A DNA stretch of 31,260 bases. It comes from Deferribacteraceae bacterium (GTDB lineage: Bacteria > Chrysiogenota > Deferribacteres > Deferribacterales > JAISNW01). Both the position numbers and the translations under genes were made by a program. Positions 30,643-31,260 of the stretch are shown here, piece by piece. How positions within the stretch are numbered: position 1 is the stretch's first letter; every line of letters starts with the position of its first letter. The stretch is from the NCBI GenBank assembly GCA_031285415.1, contig JAITWF010000067.1:1-31260 (forward strand), in the 5' to 3' direction. The notes under the pieces were generated by a model. The model saw nothing but the letters and a program-made list of their open reading frames with translations. It made no database searches and was not told where the DNA came from.

Positions 30643-31260
30643 GTTTCTCCCCTGAGTTTATTAACGATTTTATCCAATTCTTCTGCCGAGCTATACTTTA
30701 TCTCTATAACTCCGCTATCTTTACCCTTCTTTCCCTTCATACTCACCTTAGACCCAAAGAAGCTCTCGAACTCTTTTGTAAGTGCCTCTATATTAGGATC
30801 CGCTGCTACTGCCTTTTTAGGCTCTGTTGCAAGCATCTTTGCGAGTGCCTCTGTCTGTCTGACCGATAGCCCACGCTGAATCACCGCATTCAGAAGCTCT
30901 GAAATAAGCCCTTTGTCGAGTGTAAGGAAGACTCTTGCATGCCCCTCTGTCAGCTGTTTACTCTCTAGTGCGTCCATAACGATCGGCTCTAGATCGAGTA
31001 GTCGCAGGGTATTTGCCACTGCACTGCGGCTTTTGCCTGCAACTTTCGCTAGCTCCTCCTGCTTGTACGCACAGCGTATCATCAGCGCACTATACGCCCT
31101 TGCAAGCTCCATCGGCTTGAGGTCGTCTCGCTGTGTATTCTCTATAAGAGCTAACTCTAGGCGTTCATTCTCCTCTGGATGAGGGATAACTACTGCTGGC
31201 ACAGTTCTAAGCCCTGCAAGCCCAGCTGCACGCCATCTGCGCTCCCCAGCGATCAACATA
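30636..31260 (-). CDS. parB: ParB chromosome partitioning protein (3' part, cut by window edge)
   Basis: ParB binds parS sites, slides on DNA as a CTP-dependent clamp and works with ParA in chromosome segregation. The visible 207 residues start inside the CTP-binding domain at the conserved GERRWRA box, continue with ALIENTQRDDLKPMELA, a helix-turn-helix (YKQEELAKVAGKSRSAVAN, then LRLLDLEP) and LTEGHARVFLTL, and end with the C-terminal dimerisation domain. The gene continues beyond the window; the Met near the edge is internal (the family normally has a residue of the LIAGERRWRA strand there), not the start. Confidence 0.95.
   Translation of the reverse strand, partial: MLIAGERRWRAAGLAGLRTVPAVVIPHPEENERLELALIENTQRDDLKPMELARAYSALMIRCAYKQEELAKVAGKSRSAVANTLRLLDLEPIVMDALESKQLTEGHARVFLTLDKGLISELLNAVIQRGLSVRQTEALAKMLATEPKKAVAADPNIEALTKEFESFFGSKVSMKGKKGKDSGVIEIKYSSAEELDKIVNKLRGETC

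Overview
The window looks like chromosomal DNA of a Gram-negative (diderm) bacterium. It has several lipoproteins, an outer-membrane beta-barrel candidate, an O-antigen/LPS-type nucleotide-sugar cluster, secG, bactofilin and parB. Three neighbourhoods (ricT-metG, rnhB-yraN, tpiA-secG near bactofilin-parB) are of a kind found in Deltaproteobacteria/Deferribacteres-like lineages, but I cannot assign a genus from sequence alone. Coding density is high, many genes overlap by 1-25 bases, and non-ATG starts with good ribosome binding sites are frequent. I see no tRNA genes, CRISPR arrays, transposases or prophage genes.

Layout. (1) 1-500: the end of an rRNA operon (5S rRNA plus a strong terminator) and a repeat-rich spacer. 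(2) 0.5-3 kb: small accessory genes: a lipoprotein with a near-consensus promoter, an MmcQ/YjbR protein, a cysteine-containing flavodoxin-fold reductase, and two small unknown helical proteins. (3) 3.2-5 kb: a BON + DUF1207 envelope protein coupled to a PlsC-type acyltransferase. (4) 5-12.3 kb: a tightly packed cluster for a CDP-3,6-dideoxyhexose (rfbF, rfbH, rfbG, an SDR reductase and an RmlC-like epimerase), then UDP-galactopyranose mutase, a membrane glycosyltransferase and a lipid-anchored tyrosine/dual-specificity phosphatase. The gene set fits CDP-ascarylose-type synthesis best, but the E3 reductase partner of RfbH is absent here. (5) 12.5-17.9 kb: the phosphate system pstC-pstA-pstB-phoU-phoB-phoR, without pstS, preceded by a likely Pho box. 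(6) 17.85-18.3 kb: a ParE/RelE-type toxin-antitoxin pair on the minus strand. (7) 18.3-24.5 kb, minus strand: an apparent eight-gene operon of a TroABCD-type metal transporter, two MarC proteins, RNase HII and a YraN protein. Both metal permeases carry extra C-terminal soluble domains that look like winged helices. (8) 24.5-31.26 kb, minus strand: metG and ricT; secG with a peptide-binding lipoprotein; tpiA; bactofilin and the 3' part of parB.

The most unusual signal is a family of about 124-bp imperfect palindromes with three copies (2940-3063, 27191-27313, 29310-29433). Each folds on itself over nearly its whole length. A core of about 28 bases is nearly identical between copies. The arms differ between copies, yet remain self-complementary within each copy. 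Each copy ends 3-5 bases before the Shine-Dalgarno sequence of a minus-strand gene. Other GC-rich palindromic repeats of different families lie in most of the remaining intergenic gaps, including one inside the pst-pho operon.
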